DNA of 64,000 nt. Source: Marchantia polymorpha subsp. ruderalis (taxonomy: Eukaryota > Streptophyta > Marchantiopsida > Marchantiales > Marchantiaceae). The stretch covers positions 19,408,501-19,472,500 of the forward strand of contig AP031353.1 in the NCBI GenBank assembly GCA_037833965.1, in the 5' to 3' direction. The notes under the pieces are model-generated. The model saw nothing but the letters and a program-made list of their open reading frames with translations. It was not told the DNA's origin and ran no database searches. The number at the start of each line of letters is the position of its first letter. Positions within the stretch are counted from its first letter, which is position 1. The position numbers were made by a program, and so were the translations under genes. Shown here piece after piece: positions 62,844 through 64,000 of the stretch.

Positions 62844-63443
62844 CGCCTTCAGCGCGAGCCGGAGAATACGCCTTCGGCGATAGACGCCTTCGGCGCTAGA
62901 GAAATTCCTCATGACTGTCTCAATTCGTAACGCCTTGACTTGGTTCAGGTCTCGTTGGAAAGAACTTGACGCCCTCGTTCTAATAAGCTCAAGAGCTCTT
63001 GGAACGGATAAGGGATCACTGAGTTACGAGTGTCGGCAGTTACTGATAGGAAGCGCCTCCGGCGACGGACGATACGCCTTTGGCTGAAGCACCTTCAGGT
63101 CAACGCCTTCGGCGGTGTACTCCTTCGCCTGAGCGCCTTCGGCGCCAGCGCATCAATATTATGTCAACGCCTTCTGGGCAAGCGACTCCGTACGGTCCGC
63201 CTTCTGCCGTACGTTCTAGGCAGACACGTGCGCCTTTGGCGGAACGGAACTCCTACGGCATGAGCGCCTTCGGCAGGACAAGACAGATCAACAGAAAGTA
63301 CAAGACACATTGACTTCGGTCAACGCCTTCGGCGATGCGCCTACGTCGACGGACACCTTCAAGGGTACGCCTTCGGCGGTGCGGGAAGGGAAAGAATCAA
63401 GAATCGGCTAGAGGTGAAGGCCTCTACCGCCACGCCTTCGACG
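62844..63443 (+). repeat. Array of CGCCTTCGGCG near-palindromes
   Basis: Six exact copies of CGCCTTCGGCG start at 62869, 62885, 63104, 63134, 63324 and 63368. Variants with one to a few changes start at 62844, 63054, 63075, 63168, 63198, 63231, 63265 and 63433, all in the same orientation. Between 63075 and 63265 the starts are 29, 30, 34, 30, 33 and 34 bp apart, with unrelated sequence between them. Each copy can fold as a 4-bp GC stem with a TTC loop; the one at 63134 is flanked to give GCGCCTTCGGCGC. Inverted forms (GCCGAAGGCG at 63631, TCGAAGGCG at 63893) lie further right. The array does not keep a reading frame, so it is unlikely to be a protein repeat. Its function is unknown. Confidence 0.9.
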
Positions 63444-64000
63444 CTGCGCGAGCAGGGCTAAGTCGACGGACGACTGCGGAAATCGAATTCAATTTTTGAG
63501 CGTGTGAGCCCGCACAACGGCGGAGCGTGAAGCCAAGCGTGCGAGAGGGGGGCCGTTACGCCTCCAAGCCGGTGCGACAATCAAGTGGGTCGATCCTCAC
63601 GCCCAAGTATCGAACGATGAAATCTTGTGTGCCGAAGGCGGGCGTCTCATTCTTGGAATTGAAATTTTGATTTCTCGCGAGCGACGAGTGCGCAACAAGA
63701 ATTGGCGGAGATAAATCGGAGAGAGCTGCGACATGCGGGGAATTGCAGGATAGAGCGCAGCAGCTGAGTTCAACGCCGAGGAACTTGCTAGGGAGTGAGA
63801 GTGAGAGCTCGCGTCCGCGTACAAGAAGTTTGGAGATAGCAGAGGAAAGTTGCGGACTTCTGAAGTGCGCGAGGTAATTCAAGAACGCGATGTCGAAGGC
63901 GACACAGCTGCGGATGATTCCACTGAAGCTACCGCAGATTGGGTTGCGCGCATTCCAGCCCGAGCTGACTGCAGTGAAACTCAATTTCCTCCTGTGGGGA
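63444..64000. other. GC-rich right edge, no confident gene
   Basis: A - strand frame at 63556-63984 (142 codons) has a Ser/Leu-rich composition and no recognisable domain. The + strand is purine-rich (GGAGAGAG, GAGTGAGAGTGAGAG near 63.7-63.8 kb), as in the leaders of the larger genes here, so a gene on the + strand might begin beyond the window. Confidence 0.3.

Noticed and set aside
63030-63313. Two overlapping + strand frames in the array, Arg/Leu-rich
   Set aside because: They are produced by the repeated motif in different registers; motif spacing is not a multiple of three, so no protein repeat is kept.
62844-63443. CRISPR-like reading of the CGCCTTCGGCG array
   Set aside because: Repeats are only 11 bp and diverge, spacing is irregular outside the middle part, no cas genes are present, and the window is plant nuclear DNA.

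Overview
The window looks like nuclear DNA of a land plant. It holds a plant-type leucine-rich repeat receptor kinase with a spliceosomal intron, a plant-only DUF4228 (PADRE) protein, a plant-type PXA-PX-nexin C protein, a eukaryotic tRNA-Ala with a Pol III terminator, and a decayed Ty1-copia retrotransposon. Long purine-rich 5' leaders, nearly intron-free large genes and wide spacing would suit a bryophyte such as a liverwort. That placement is inference; no species marker was identified.

Layout. 1-7.7 kb: no recognisable gene. 7.7-10.5 kb: a long purine-rich leader, then an intact DUF4228 gene on the + strand. 10.5-16 kb: GC-rich flank with microsatellites and one weak candidate for a small secreted peptide on the - strand. 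16-27 kb: mostly featureless, with a degraded tRNA-Lys-like element. 27.1 kb: tRNA-Ala(CGC) beside a run of 25 G. 27.3-29.3 kb: very AT-rich. 30.8-31.2 kb: a second, shorter DUF4228-like gene or pseudogene. 33.2-35.9 kb: a two-exon, non-RD, subfamily XII-like LRR receptor kinase. 36.7-41.5 kb: a degraded copia element with both LTRs, a primer-binding site, and gag, protease, integrase and RT remnants, apparently interrupted by about 1.3 kb of extra DNA. 41.6-42 kb: a minisatellite. 42-45 kb: AT-rich. 47.3-50.5 kb (- strand): an intact 1,054-residue PXA-PX-nexin C protein with a purine-rich leader reaching to about 51.4 kb or beyond. 52-62.8 kb: short repeats and scraps of decayed coding sequence. 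62.8-63.4 kb: an unusual array of the near-palindrome CGCCTTCGGCG.

The genes do not form a pathway. They are independent eukaryotic units: a surface receptor kinase, an endomembrane lipid-binding protein, stress-type DUF4228 proteins and a tRNA. The strongest unexplained signal is the CGCCTTCGGCG array near the right edge. Next are the DUF4228-like copy, whose frame is broken by a TGA overlapping a splice-donor sequence, and the period-57 and period-106 tandem repeats in and beside the retroelement.
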